Assembly: GCF_030272615.1 (NCBI RefSeq)
Contig: NC_081415.1
Location: 598,985,335 to 599,049,334, forward strand
Direction of reading: 5' to 3'
DNA: 64,000 nucleotides
From: Cryptomeria japonica
Taxonomy: Eukaryota > Streptophyta > Pinopsida > Cupressales > Cupressaceae
Positions 10,912 to 21,400 of this stretch are shown piece after piece (the stretch's first letter is position 1; each line of letters starts with the position of its first letter). Below the pieces are notes generated by a model. That model was not told the DNA's origin. It made no database searches and worked only from the letters and a program-made list of their open reading frames with translations. A program made the position numbers and the translations under genes.

Positions 10912-11162
10912 CTTACTAAGGGAACTGGCAAATATAGAGGTAAGCTCCCTTTGAAATGATTTTCTTGTAACTAGATAGGACATATTGTTGTAAACTATCC
11001 TAATGGTGACAACAAGGACAAACCAGAAAGGTTCAAGAAAAGCAAGAGGAATATGTTAAGAATATACCTAGGTATGTAAAACTCAATCATGATCCAAAGC
11101 ATATCATAGGAGACAAAGATGCAAGAATTCTTACAAGAAGAAAGGTCAGAGAAAACTAATGC
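10912..11162 (+). pseudogene. Copia-3 zinc-knuckle remnant and deletion scar
   Basis: Continuing the gag homology, GKYRGKLPLK is followed by a stop-broken knuckle (FSCN, stop, IGHIV). Within about 180 bp the reading jumps to a segment that precedes RT in intact elements. Protease and integrase are absent, so an internal deletion lies here. Confidence 0.6.
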
Positions 11163-11690
11163 ATGATCTCTAAATTTGATCCTAAATCATTCAAAGAGGC
11201 ACATAAAGATGAAGACTAGATCAAGGCAATGGAAGAAGAACTTGATCAGATAGAGAAGAATGGTACATGGTCTTTGGTACCCAGACCGGAGTATAAAAAT
11301 CTCATTCGTACCAAATGGGTTTTCAGAAACAAGCTGAATGAGGATGGAACAGTTGTAAGGAACAAAGACAAACTAGTATGTAAAGGATATGCCAAAGAAG
11401 AAGGAGAAGACTGTGGAGAAACCTTTGCTCCAGTAGCAAGATTGGAAAGAGTTTGTATGCTTCTTGCATATGCAGCTTTTAAAGAATTCAAGGTATACCA
11501 AATGGATGTAAAATCTGCATTTCTAAATGGAATACTTGAAGAGGAGGTGTATATAGACCAACCAGATGGGTTTGCCCTATCTAAAGACAGTGACATGGTG
11601 TGTAGGCTACATAAATCCTTGTACGGACTGAAATAGACACCTAGAGCATGGTATGAACACTTGCACTCCCATCTTGTGAAGAGCCAAAGG
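11163..11690 (+). pseudogene. Copia-3 reverse transcriptase, N-terminal fragment
   Basis: The fragment shows [60 protein letters not shown] and the start of the SLYGLK motif. A TAG follows at 11637 and homology continues briefly (TPRAWYEHL) before ending. The YVDD catalytic motif and all of RNase H are missing, so the fragment cannot polymerise. A second deletion joins it to the 3' non-coding region. Confidence 0.85.
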
Positions 11691-11883
11691 CTACATTTAC
11701 CTATTTGAGAGGTGAATTAGGGGTGCTGCCCCTTCAAGGGGTAAACTAAATGTTTGTGCTCCACATTAGTGAGATCTTACTTTTCTATATCTTTTTAGGA
11801 TTGATGTGTTGAAGGATGCTACTCCTCAAGGGGAGTAGCATAGTGGAATAGGGAAGCTCATACCTTCACTTTGGCATTATTGT
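11691..11883 (+). other. Copia-3 3' untranslated region
   Basis: No gene seen. It contains a near-inverted pair (ctactcctcaaggggagtag around 11820-11840) and leads into the polypurine tract. Confidence 0.4.
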
Positions 11884-11898
11884 CAAAGGGGGAGAAGA
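11884..11898 (+). other. Copia-3 polypurine tract
   Basis: CAAAGGGGGAGAAGA precedes a TGTGAAGC that may be the LTR start. Its purine content and position fit a Copia PPT. A degenerate second copy (aaggagaagatgtga) lies near 11930, so the junction appears duplicated. Confidence 0.6.
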
Positions 11899-13510
11899 TG
11901 TGAAGCAGAGAAGATATCTGCAGTATTAAGGAGAAGATGTGATGTAGAAAGAGAGATATCTTTGTGCAGAGTATGTTGATATGATGATATTATCTTGTCA
12001 TTGATGTCAATATGTTGAAGAGTGAACTAGCAATATGCTGAAGAGTGAACCGGCAATATGTTGAAGAGTGAACCGGTTAAGCAACTACCGGCTAAGCAAC
12101 TGGCAAAGTGAACCGGTATAATGCTGTGAACCGATATATGTGCAAAAGGTGAAGCGGTATGCTTATTTGGGTGAACCAATATGATATAATGTGAACCAGC
12201 ATATGGAATTTTTTCTATTAAGGTTTAATATGGTATGACTACCGGTTGGTAGTCTTAGCCTCAAGGTTTACGGTTGGAGTGTCTTGAGCCTGTGTGACTC
12301 AACCGATGACATTATGCGATGAGTTAGCATATGATAGAGATTAGATCATGTTGCCACATTAGCCTCATGTGTGTGAAGGATCTTGCATGAAGGGGATTGA
12401 TCCTATCTACCTCAAGAATGTGTGAAGTCTCTACAAACAGTGGAGAACACATGATGGGTTATCGACTCCATGAAGCGATGAAGAATGAATGATGGAGATT
12501 GTCTGGAGATCTGTTCAAGACCATTGTATTCAAATGCAAAGTGTTCAATGGTCAAGATTGAACCGACTGAATTGCTCAACCTAAATATTTAGGGTTTAGG
12601 GTTTATGCTACTGACCTATTTGTTTTCCTATAAGGTCGATGTTGTGTTTCATGTTGAGGTTGTTGGCAAATGTTGTGTGAGTATCTAAGTGCAGAGATAC
12701 ATGATTCTGGACAGACCAAATAAGAAAATTGATACCTATAGAGTGTGTGCAGAAGGAAGGAACTAAAGCAGATCTGCACTAGCATTGTGTGCTATTACTA
12801 GATCATTGTAATACTTGTTGATCTTTAACCACTTCAACAGTTGGAAACTCCCTTAACAAGGTAGCTTTAACCAGCTTGATGTAAATCCTTTAACAGGGTG
12901 ACTCAAACCCATTGAGTTTAGAAAATCCTCTAATAAGGTAACCTCTAACAGGGTTTCACCCTTAACCAGGTATTCTAGCCATTCCTTAACCGGGTGATCC
13001 CAAACAGGATCAGTTCCTAACAGAACCTGTTGTAACAGTCTTTAACCGGACTAGGCTCCTAACAGAGCAGACTTCTAAAGAGTTCAAGAACAGCTTGTGG
13101 GTATTCATCCCCACCATGGCTTTTTCCAGTTGGGTTTCCATGTGAAAAATATGTGTGTCATGTGTGATGCCTCTTTCATGTGATGTTTTGTTATTTCCTA
13201 TTTAGTGGTGAATCATGTTGATCTAGCAAGTTTTTATATATTTCTGATGATAGATTACCTATTTATGCACAAGGATAAAGTGGAAATGAAGGTGTAAGTT
13301 GTGTGGAAAGACAAGTGTTTCCTGTTTATGTCTTTCACAGTCACATTGTGTTTAACTAGCAGTAATCTAGTTCAGATCAGTGTTAGTGACTGTCAGTCAA
13401 GTTCATTGTCTGCAGTCAAACCGGTTCAGGAAAAGTTTTTGTGTCTGTACTGATTCACCCCCCCCCTCTTTGTATCGGTTTGGTACTCATTGTTCATCAC
13501 TGAGTTATCA
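11899..13510 (+). repeat. Copia-3 3' LTR
   Basis: It matches the 5' LTR from tgtgcagagtatgttga (11963) to the final ttatca at 13510. The exact start is unclear: the 5' LTR begins tgttggcata, whereas here about 65 bp with a repeated agaagatatct-like motif lie between the PPT and the first shared base. I place the start at the TG after the PPT. The TSD aagtc follows at 13511. Confidence 0.8.
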
Positions 13511-13515
13511 AAGTC

Positions 13516-14394
13516 TTCCTAACCATTAATGGTTAACTCAACCTTCTTTCATGGTTAGAGACTTTCTCTCTAACTTAACCTTTGGCTAACTCAAGGGTCT
13601 CATCAAGCACTCATAGTTTTAACCCTGGTTATCCATTTAACCCTTGCACAAGAGTTTACCCCTTGGGTAAAAGCTTTATCCATTGGATAAACCTAACCTA
13701 ACCTTAACCCTTACCTCCTAGGGTAACCTTCATGTCTTCTCAGGCCTTTAATGCTTCTTGCATCCCCTCTCAAGCAACCATTTGTTGACAATTGTCACCA
13801 TTTCATTAGTGAGAATTGTAAACATGGATTGATTAACTTTCAATCCTGGCCCTTGTTAAGATTATTCAATCTTAACCATCCATTGCCCTATTTTTCCTAT
13901 AAATAGAGCTCTCATTCCTCATTTTCATATCAACAATCTTTCATGCATGTACATTATAGTCTAATTTACTAAGCATTCTATCCTCCCTTTATTTAGAATA
14001 TCATCATAGCATTTAGGAGTATTTTTCATATCATAGAATATTCATGCTAGGATAATATATCAGGTTAGGATAATTTGCTAATCTTTTATCATATCATCAT
14101 CTTCATACTAGCCTAATCATCATAGTTCTAATATCATATATATCTTAGAATGCATTCATGCATATAAATCAAGCATCATTCCTCCTTGGAGTTGTCATTC
14201 CTAAGTCACTTTGCTCAATGATCTGAGAGAAAAACATTGACTTTAGGGATCCTATGAGATAGAGAACAATGGGACACCCCTTGGGAAGTTGAACTACTTT
14301 AGTTAGTTCATATACTTGCACCAAGAGTCTCATTGGTGTGTGGGTCTTTTAGATTCAATTTATTCATTTTTGTCACCGCTTTTTCCCGCATACA
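13516..14394 (+). repeat. Gypsy-1 5' LTR, second segment
   Basis: It continues the left LTR after Copia-3 (aagtc at 13511-13515 is the duplicated target) and aligns with 30796-31674. It holds the TATA box, a series of perfect short hairpins and ends cgcataca. Confidence 0.92.
13898..13906 (+). promoter_or_regulatory. TATA box of the Gypsy-1 5' LTR
   Basis: TATAAATAG followed by agctctcattcctcat. The same core is in the right LTR (31178) and in the Gypsy-2 5' LTR (42136), so it is a conserved core promoter. It lies about 490 bp before the LTR end, giving a long R/U5. Confidence 0.75.
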
Positions 14395-14398
14395 TTTC

Positions 14399-14415
14399 TG
14401 GCACCCACCGTGGGG
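14399..14415 (+). other. Gypsy-1 primer-binding site
   Basis: TGGCACCCACCGTGGGG starts four bases after the LTR end. It begins TGG, as needed to pair with a tRNA CCA end, and is a one-base variant of the TGGCGCCCACCGTGGGG site I associate with Tat-type elements. I do not assign the tRNA. Confidence 0.75.
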
Positions 14416-14479
14416 CTCATCCCCAAAAATAACATCCTTTTTTTATGCAGGACAAGGATTGCTAACATGTTGGAAAAAC

Positions 14480-14712
14480 TTTTTAGCGCATCTATGGAAA
14501 ACTGTAGCGCATTCATCACACTGTTTGGCGCGTACGACCTGTTTTTCAGCGCTTTTGAACTTTCTTTTAGCACATAACCTTCTCTACTTTTCCTATGCAT
14601 AAAAGTATCAGCATAGCGCATTTGGGCATTAGAGTAGCGTGAAGGAGTCATCTTTTAGCGCTTTTATACTATTCTATAGTGCATCTGTGCAGAAGTTTAG
14701 CACATAACTCTG
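14480..14712 (+). repeat. Gypsy-1 AGCGC motif block A (5' leader)
   Basis: About ten copies of a short motif, TAGCGCAT or TAGCGCTTTT and their C-to-T decay forms (tagtgcat, tagcacat), lie in about 230 bp. They are irregularly spaced and all in one orientation. They begin about 70 bp after the PBS. A matching block in opposite orientation lies near the PPT (29266-29607). Confidence 0.75.
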
Positions 14713-14877
14713 ACAGAGAAAATGAAAGTTTGTAACAAAGTTAAGAAATTAGGCTTGTGTAAGCCTGCCGAAAGTTTTAATTTTTCACTAACTTCTTTTT
14801 ATTACAAGTTACTAATCATTTCTTGCAGGTTGGAAGAGTTAGATTTAGGAATTTGATTTCTTTCTAGCTTTTCAAGT

Positions 14878-15290
14878 TGGATTAAAAAGAACTCATTTCC
14901 CTTTGGTTAAAAAGAATCTCATTTTATTTTGGGCTTAAAACAAATCAAATTTTCTTTTGGACTTAAAAAGAACCTCATTGCAAGGTAAAAAGAACAACAA
15001 ATCAAACACTTTACTTTCTGGCAAGATTAGGAAAAACACCTCAAATTTGGGCTCTAAAAAGAAGAACAAATTTTTATTTTATTGTGAAGGCAAAAGGCAA
15101 TCAATCTTTCCCTTTATTTTGCAAAGTGATTTCCATTTCAACTAAATGTGTTTTACTTTCTTGTTGACCAGGATTTCAATTTCCTAGTTAGACAACAAAT
15201 TGCTTTGTGGGGTAAAAAGAACACCATGCTTATTGGAGCAACATCTCCAAATAGATCTTAGCTAATCATTGCCTTGAAAGTTAAAAAGAA
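14878..15290 (+). repeat. Gypsy-1 leader array of TTAAAAAGAAC motifs
   Basis: About eight copies of a motif close to GGNTTAAAAAGAAC occur near 14880, 14903, 14960, 14980, 15052, 15210 and 15279, with a variant near 14935. They lie on one strand with irregular 20-150 bp spacing. No protein frame explains them. The same leader position in Gypsy-2 lacks them. Confidence 0.6.
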
Positions 15291-16149
15291 CAGTGTTTGC
15301 CTTGTCTCGAAAGTGGAAGGTATATTCTCTCCCCTTAATTGGGTGACCAAAAACACTAAACCACTATTTCTTGCTTTCTTTTAATTCAAGTACTTAAATC
15401 CTTTAGAAGGTCTGCCCTCCCGAGTTGTCCTTAGGGCTCCATTAATGGCCGGTGAGAGGGGAATGACCTAAGTGTGAAATGACTTTATTGCCAAGTATTC
15501 CAACCCACTATAATCAAATGTGGAGGTTGACAAAAGTTCCCTTCAACAATTTTTCTCAGTGATTAGTCTTCTCCCAGTGTCTTTAAGATACATAAAGGCT
15601 TTGTTCTAAAGGTTGGGAAGCCTCCCAAGGGAGTTTATCACTGAAGACCGAATGGAAGCCTGATTACGAACCTTAGCATTATAAACTTTGAGCCGATTTA
15701 GTTTCCAAACATTGGCAGTATCATACTGCAAGGGTGGGGAAGGATCCGCCTCCAAGATCACTCACCATATATCTCCCAAGATAACTACTCAATTGTGAAG
15801 CAATTCATTTTGGGTTAATTTCTACCAAAAGGCAAAAAAATGGGTGCCCTCTAGGGGGTGACAAGGTTGTTTGAGCTGACGGGGTATCGAGACTAGTGGG
15901 CTATGATATTATCGATGACCCTTGAATAAAGAGTCTGCTTGATCTATCTTTTTGTAATCCAAACTAGTGAAAACATCAGGGATTCAAAAACATCCTCAAA
16001 AGAACATACACTATTTGTTTAGCATAGACAAGTTGTTATCTCTTCTATCTGTTGTGTTTTCAAGTCATTTTCATAAAATCTTTTATCAAAACACAGAAAT
16101 CATTTCTCAACATCACAACAAAAACACCAAAAATGGAGAAATCAGGACA
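15291..16149 (+). other. Gypsy-1 leader, no gene seen
   Basis: Non-coding stretch between motif arrays. It includes short G/C-richer patches (for example around 15840-15900) but no frame with recognisable protein and no clear repeat. Confidence 0.4.
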
Positions 16150-16520
16150 ATTAGTGCATAGGGGCAACAACCTAGTGCATCTCAACCATCCAGTAGCATA
16201 TTTCAACCAACAACTAGCGCTTTTATCACTCACATTAGCACATAATCATTATCATACCAGTGATAATTCAAATAGTGCTTTTCAACATCATTGTAGTGCA
16301 TACAAGCATCAGCCTAGCATGTTCAAATCATATTATGTGCTTTCATACCAAACATCAGCACGTTACGAGGACATATTAGCACATAACCTATCTAGCAATC
16401 TTATTATCAAACAATCTGAAATAGCATATTGGAGAGGTAGCATAGCGCATAGTGAACATTTTATAGTGCTTTGAGAACATCCTTTAGCGCATTAGGTCTC
16501 TGTCTTAGCGCATGGTGAAA
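16150..16520 (+). repeat. Gypsy-1 AGCGC motif block B (5' leader)
   Basis: A second block contains well over a dozen motif copies (ctagcgctttta, ttagcacataatc, atagtgctttt, tagcgcatt and similar), mostly CpG-decayed and all in the orientation of block A. It lies about 450 bp before ORF1. A 140-codon open frame (16052-16474) overlaps it but is built from the motif and is probably meaningless. Confidence 0.7.
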
Positions 16521-16970
16521 ACTAGTGAAAATTAGAGAGCAAACTAGTCACTTTGGAAAAAATTTATCAACAGTTTCAGATACCCTTTTGGGTCCTTTGA
16601 CAAATCCAGCAAAAAAACTTCAAAAAGGAAATCATAAGTGATAAAATTTTGAATCCAACAAAGCACTCTTAGAAAGAGTTTTCAAATCTTCAACTAGCTT
16701 GAGATTAGATTTCATCCAACAAAATTAAGGAGTATCAAAACAGTGATCAAAGTTCCACCATCCAATGAATCCTATCAAAACAATACCTAATTAGGTCCTC
16801 AAGTTGTCAAATTAAGTTTCTACATCAGGAAACTTGACTCATATAATTTGACACACCTTGTCATGGAGGCAAATTGAACTAAACCTCTACTTGATAAAGT
16901 AAACTTGATTTTTCAAACAAATTATCCATATCCAACATCAACATCAATATCAATATTTGATCAGTTGTGT
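16521..16970 (+). other. Gypsy-1 leader before ORF1
   Basis: AT-rich, no motif array and no gene seen. Short runs of atcaacatcaatatcaat lie near 16935-16960. Confidence 0.35.
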
Positions 16971-17327
16971 ATGACCACTCCTCATATTTTGAGAAGAAGA
17001 AGTCTTCATCAAAAGACTAAGTTGAAGAAGAGACAACCTAGTTCTAAGGCACTTATCAAAAGGAATAAATTTCTCTATATCAACCATCAACTCTTTGCAT
17101 CACATCGCACATTCTTGCACCATATGTGGTTGTATATCCAAGGAAAAACAAATGAATTTGATAAAGAGCCTTTGAGAAGTAGGGCTTACATTCAGAAAGT
17201 GGCATTCAACCAATGCCTAAATAGTGGAAGAAGGATTAACCCCACTTTGTTCCCAAAGTTCCTTATCACTTATAACGAAGCTCAGCCTGAGCCACCAACT
17301 CCACCAAGAAGCCCAATAGAAGAATAA
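16971..17327 (+). CDS. Gypsy-1 ORF1: small conserved protein upstream of gag, function unknown
   Basis: The frame encodes 118 residues. The start at 16971 is chosen because the same ATG context (ATGACCA, then HILR) starts the Gypsy-2 homologue at 43059; upstream residues are not conserved. Shared features are HILR plus a basic patch, SSKA(L/F)IKR, NRQ/NHQ-x-F, SHR-x-FLHHM, LY-x-QGK-x-N-x-FD, a Gly-(R/K)-INP/L stretch, ITYN-x-A and a C-terminal PPTP. The stop at 17325-17327 may be a decayed codon, since acidic and aromatic residues like the Gypsy-2 C-terminus continue after it. The basic N-terminal third suggests nucleic-acid binding; that is inference. Ogre-type elements also have an extra ORF before gag, but I cannot show homology. 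Confidence 0.6.
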   Translation: MTTPHILRRRSLHQKTKLKKRQPSSKALIKRNKFLYINHQLFASHRTFLHHMWLYIQGKTNEFDKEPLRSRAYIQKVAFNQCLNSGRRINPTLFPKFLITYNEAQPEPPTPPRSPIEE

Positions 17328-17454
17328 GAATTTATTACGGTAGAGATATATTAATACCCAATGTCACTTGATCTTAGAGAAACAAAAAGAAGGAATCACA
17401 ACCAGAATCAAGTGTGAGTCATAGATTGTCAATTCTTTTGATGAATATGCAAAT

Positions 17455-18800
17455 ATGGCAGAAACAGAGATCACCAAAGAACTTCTCCAAGAATGTCAAG
17501 AGAACACATCTTTCCAAAAACTCGTCGAAAGACTTATAGAAGAAAATAAAGAAAAATATCTACTCATGCTAACTAGCAAAGGAGTCAACTTCTTGAGGAT
17601 TTTGACACAAAAAACTTAATGAATATAGATGAGAGAATTTCAAGAACAAGAGCAAGAAACTATGCTTATCAAGAACAATGAAGAGAAGAAGAAGCACATG
17701 ATCAAGAAAACATATGCAACCAAGATCACACCCATGAACAAGACAACACTCATGACAACAATTTTAATGAATGAGGGGAATATCCCCATCGAAGGACAAA
17801 TGCACCCATGGCTTCTCTTACACAACAACTCCAAACACTTCAAAGACAAATGCAGGACATGCAACAAGGAACCACGGTATGATACTCCTTCGATGAAATT
17901 TGTCCTTATCCTTTTGATAGGAGATTGAACATGGTACCTTTTCGCCCAGATTTAGATATACCAAAGTATGACAAATATGATGGTAAGAGTGATCCCCGTG
18001 ATCACATTTGGGAATTTTGTACCATGAGCTTAGAGTTTGCTCACAACGACACATACTTATTGAGATTATTCCCAAGAAGTTTGGGAGGGAAAACAATGGA
18101 GTGGTTGTCTAAACTTACACCTCCCATCAGATCATTTGATGAGTTGGTAAACAAATTCATAACATAATACTCCTATAACATTCAGCACGCAATCAACATG
18201 TTGGATGTGTGTAACACAAAAAAAAGAGCAATGAAACATTCATGGTGTTTCTGCAATGGTGGAGGTGCATTGTTTCCAAATATCCTTGAGATGTTCCTGA
18301 CAAGGAAAATATGGAAATCTTCATCAACAATATAAATAGTGAGATGAGTTATCAACTCAAACTACAATGCATACCATCTTTTGCAAAATTGATAGAAAAT
18401 GGTATTCAAATAGAGGAAGCTTCCATCAAGAAAGGAATATTGAAGTTCTTTAAGAAAGGTGCTTATTCATCAAACAATAACACCTTTAACAATCCAAACA
18501 ATAACAACAATTCAAACAAATCCAAATTTTGGACAAGGAATAAAAACATTGTTAATGATGGGGTAATTGATGCCAACAATGTGAAGTCTAAACAACCAGT
18601 GTTGACTTTATCAGGCAACCCACCATCCAATAATGATCAAAAGAGTGTTAATCAAGGCACTAACACTTATCAGCGAAATACCAACCAAGGAGCTTCAACG
18701 TCAAACACCAACAAAAATCATCAAGGCAACAACAACACCAACCAAGGAAACAACACAAACCAAAGAGGCAACACTAATACTTTCCCATATCGATAAATAT
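17455..18800 (+). pseudogene. Gypsy-1 gag (matrix/capsid region)
   Basis: A plausible start is ATG 17455 (MAETEITKELLQECQ), followed by a Gln/Met-rich linker with stops and frame changes. The capsid domain is open at 17925-18167, with VPFRPDLDIPKYDKYDGK, DPRDH and LLRLFPRSLGG, typical of Ty3/Gypsy Retrotrans_gag. Another part (18311-18796) has EIFINNINSEMSYQL and ends in a very Asn-rich low-complexity tail. A frameshift separates the two near 18170-18310. Gag would form the particle shell; this copy cannot give a full-length product. Confidence 0.8.
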
Positions 18801-18844
18801 ACACGCCATTGGGACAAACCTTAGAATCATCTTTTTGAGAGCTA

Positions 18845-20320
18845 TTGGCAAATAAGATCATCACATTGCCTGCCACAAGAAACTTTGAACCCCAAGTCAA
18901 ACCACCCTGGTGGAATGACTCACATTATTGTGATTTTCATCGAAACAAAGGGCATAATTCAAATGATTGCATGAGGCTGAAGAACATAGTTCAGGGCATG
19001 ATAGAGACGGGCGATTTAACAATTGATGGTCATAAAACAAATGGTGACCATGAAGCCTTCAAAAATCCTCTTCCAACTTATGACAAAGGAGGCACATCAA
19101 CATCAAACAATACCAAAGGAGCTTGTATTAATCACATATATGAAAACACCATCAATCACATATCGACATATGACAACCAAGAAAATGTCATAAAAATCAA
19201 AGACAAGCAAGAACATGCATCGATAAATGTGACAACCAGAACACAAAAATATGTCTTGAAAGGGAACACATCAATATCGACAACTCTCTCCAAGACTCAA
19301 TATAACTTGGTTGATCAACTATGGAGAACTCTCACTCAAATATATATACTTGAGTTGCTCAAACTTTCACCAAAACACAAGGATATCTTGGAACAAGCAC
19401 TTACCAAAACAATTGTTCCAAATAATTTGGATATTGATCGATTCCAAGCCATGGTGGCCCATATGACAGTGTCACATAACATATCTTTTTATGAACATGA
19501 TGATGTCTCCTTGAATCATCCACATAACACCCCTCTCCCTATCAAAGTCTTAGTCTATAAACATCGAGTAAAAAGAGTGTTAATAGATGGAGGAGTTGGT
19601 CTCAATATCTGCACTCTAAAGCTTATACATGCATTGGGCTTCTCTGAGAAGTCTATTGATCCAAAAAAGAAAATCACTATCAAAGCCTATTATGATGAAG
19701 AAAGATCATTCGAAGGAACTGTAATACTACCCATTCAGGTTGGTCTTGTACAAAGAGACACCCTGTGCCAAGTCTTGGACATAGACTTGACATACAATAT
19801 AACATACAATATAGTATTAGGTCATCCATGGATCCATGAAATGCAAGTGGTACCTTCCATGTACCATCAATGTATCAAGTTCCCCTATAATGGACAGGAA
19901 ATTTTGATATCTGTAGATAATAACCCTTTTCAGTATTGCAATGCTATGGGGGTAGCTCAAGGTAGCCTGGTTCCACACAACAAGGAGGGCCAAGCTTCCT
20001 CATCATCCAATCATCAAGAAGAACTCAAGTCCTTATCCACAGACTTCAAGAAAAAGATGAAAATAAAGGACCGATGCATGGGGGAGTACTCTTTTGAACC
20101 CTTATGTCTATCTAAATTGCCAAATTCACCAAAATCTTATGGACAACCTTCCACATCAAGACATCAGGCAACACAACCCATCACCAAGTTTGATGGTAAA
20201 TTTATCCAATTGGGCACATTGGCTGATGAATTAGAAGAGAGAGACATCCTTAGTTGGCTATACAAGGGTGAAGAAGAAGTCAAAGTTGCTACCATAGAAG
20301 TGGTCGTACCAACAAAATAG
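18845..20320 (+). CDS. Gypsy-1 zinc knuckle-like segment and aspartic protease (open frame)
   Basis: This 491-residue open frame, after two stops, contains a C/H cluster (CDFHRNKGHNSNDCM) preceded by PPWWNDS, as in Tat-lineage elements. About 240 residues in comes the retropepsin-like site VLIDGGVGLNIC (D-G-G rather than D-S/T-G), followed by ILPIQVG, DTLCQVLDI and LGHPWIHEM. The protease cleaves the Gag-Pol precursor. The C-terminal part, with KIKDRCMGEYSFEP, is conserved in Gypsy-2. It is the longest open frame in this element and lies between gag and the G-patch-like segment. Confidence 0.82.
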   Translation: MANKIITLPATRNFEPQVKPPWWNDSHYCDFHRNKGHNSNDCMRLKNIVQGMIETGDLTIDGHKTNGDHEAFKNPLPTYDKGGTSTSNNTKGACINHIYENTINHISTYDNQENVIKIKDKQEHASINVTTRTQKYVLKGNTSISTTLSKTQYNLVDQLWRTLTQIYILELLKLSPKHKDILEQALTKTIVPNNLDIDRFQAMVAHMTVSHNISFYEHDDVSLNHPHNTPLPIKVLVYKHRVKRVLIDGGVGLNICTLKLIHALGFSEKSIDPKKKITIKAYYDEERSFEGTVILPIQVGLVQRDTLCQVLDIDLTYNITYNIVLGHPWIHEMQVVPSMYHQCIKFPYNGQEILISVDNNPFQYCNAMGVAQGSLVPHNKEGQASSSSNHQEELKSLSTDFKKKMKIKDRCMGEYSFEPLCLSKLPNSPKSYGQPSTSRHQATQPITKFDGKFIQLGTLADELEERDILSWLYKGEEEVKVATIEVVVPTK

Positions 20321-20445
20321 TATGTAAGTGGTTTCTAGATCATGCAATGAATGGGATACAAAGGAAAGGGACCTATTGGCAAGCACCAAGAAGGCATTAT
20401 AGAACCCTTGCAACTTCCTTCACAATTTTCAAGAGACAAAATAGG
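20318..20445 (+). pseudogene. Gypsy-1 G-patch-like segment
   Basis: Just past the protease stop the same frame reads IMQ, stop, MGYKGKGPIG, then HQEGIIEPLQLP and DKIGLG. This matches the G-patch pattern (hydrophobic, MGW/Y-x-x-G-x-G-(L)G, a Gly five residues on, Pro, and a distal GLG). G-patch motifs bind RNA or activate DEAH helicases and occur after protease in some retroviruses. Two stops lie within it. Gypsy-2 has the same segment at 46665-46805. Confidence 0.65.
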
Positions 20446-21400
20446 ACTTGGGTAGGAACAACATGTCCCACCTAGGCAAAAGCAAAATCACCAGCAAAAA
20501 CCTCAGTGGAGAGTGAAGAAAAAATATAATGAAGACTCATGGAAAGAAGCACTACACTAAGCGGCAGAAATGACAAGGAAGGAGAAAAGGCATCAAGAAA
20601 ATGAAAGACGCCAAGAAGAACTCGCCATCCAAAGAGAAGAAGCTTCTTATAAGAAAGTACATCATGTGCAAGAGCCTGATCAAACCAAGGTGGAGCCACC
20701 ACCTAAAGAAATTGCTACTCATAGAAGGGAAATAGTGTACAAACAAATGCAAAGAGTACAAGCAAGCACCAACCCCAAATCAGAACAAGCTACTAAATTG
20801 GTGTCAATCATCAGTGATCTTTTCTCACCATACAACATACCTATCAGATACAACGAGGTAACTTGGGACAGTGATTCTGAAACTGACTCCAATGAATATG
20901 AGTGGGATAGTTATTCTGATATTACTGAAGATATTGAGGTGGATACCATCCATGCATACACACCCCTTTCTTAGGAGGGACAAGGATTAAGATCTCGATT
21001 ACACCATATCTACAAAGATAGTGAGAATGAGCAACGACAATATGAACAAGGCAATATCGAGGAGAATACCATCGAAGACCTCAAAAATATCATAGAACTC
21101 ACTAGTATCCCAAATGACTATAATGATGACTCTATCATGACACTTACAACAACTTATCTTAATTGACCAAATGACTCCTTACTACTCATATATCCTGATC
21201 TCATAGAATGGGAAGAACCCAAAAATCATGATATACCAATATTCCCAAATGATGAATCCATTGTCCAATACCTGTGCTCAGTCAACTCGGAAACATGCTC
21301 TACTAGTGAACAAAATAACAATATTTGTAACCACGAGAGTGCCAAGTCTCTCAGTCACAAAAATGAAATAAACAACGGATCTAATGGTGAAAACCAGTCA
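20446..21400 (+). pseudogene. Gypsy-1 protease-RT linker, charged low-complexity
   Basis: The frame is open at 20570-20974 with a strongly charged, Glu/Arg/Gln-rich helix-like stretch (EKRHQENERRQEELAIQREE). An acidic segment with repeated DSDSETDSNEYEW follows. The rest to 21400 is stop-broken and keeps scattered similarity to Gypsy-2 (for example IEW/LIEW and the serine/asparagine-rich part). Probably an unstructured Pol linker; no enzyme domain recognised. Confidence 0.6.

Larger units (their letters stand above)
8540..13510 (+). mobile_element. Copia-3: internally deleted Ty1/Copia element in the Gypsy-1 LTR
   Basis: TSD aagtc is at 8535-8539 and 13511-13515, the element starts TGTTGG and ends TTATCA, and the uninterrupted target is visible in the other Gypsy-1 LTR near 30790-30800. 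It has two long LTRs (about 1.56 kb), a tRNA-Met-type PBS, gag with one stop, a remnant zinc knuckle and the N-terminal part of RT. Protease, integrase, most of RT and RNase H are missing, so it is a non-autonomous deletion derivative. Confidence 0.92.

Noticed and set aside
16052-16474. 140-codon open frame
   Set aside because: Consists of the AGCGC-type motif block; no counterpart in Gypsy-2.
18780-18860. Stops at matching places in Gypsy-1 and Gypsy-2 (before IYTPLG and before the LLANKI / LVSSNL segment) as a programmed readthrough signal
   Set aside because: Different stop codons in the two elements and many other stops nearby; independent C-to-T decay is simpler.
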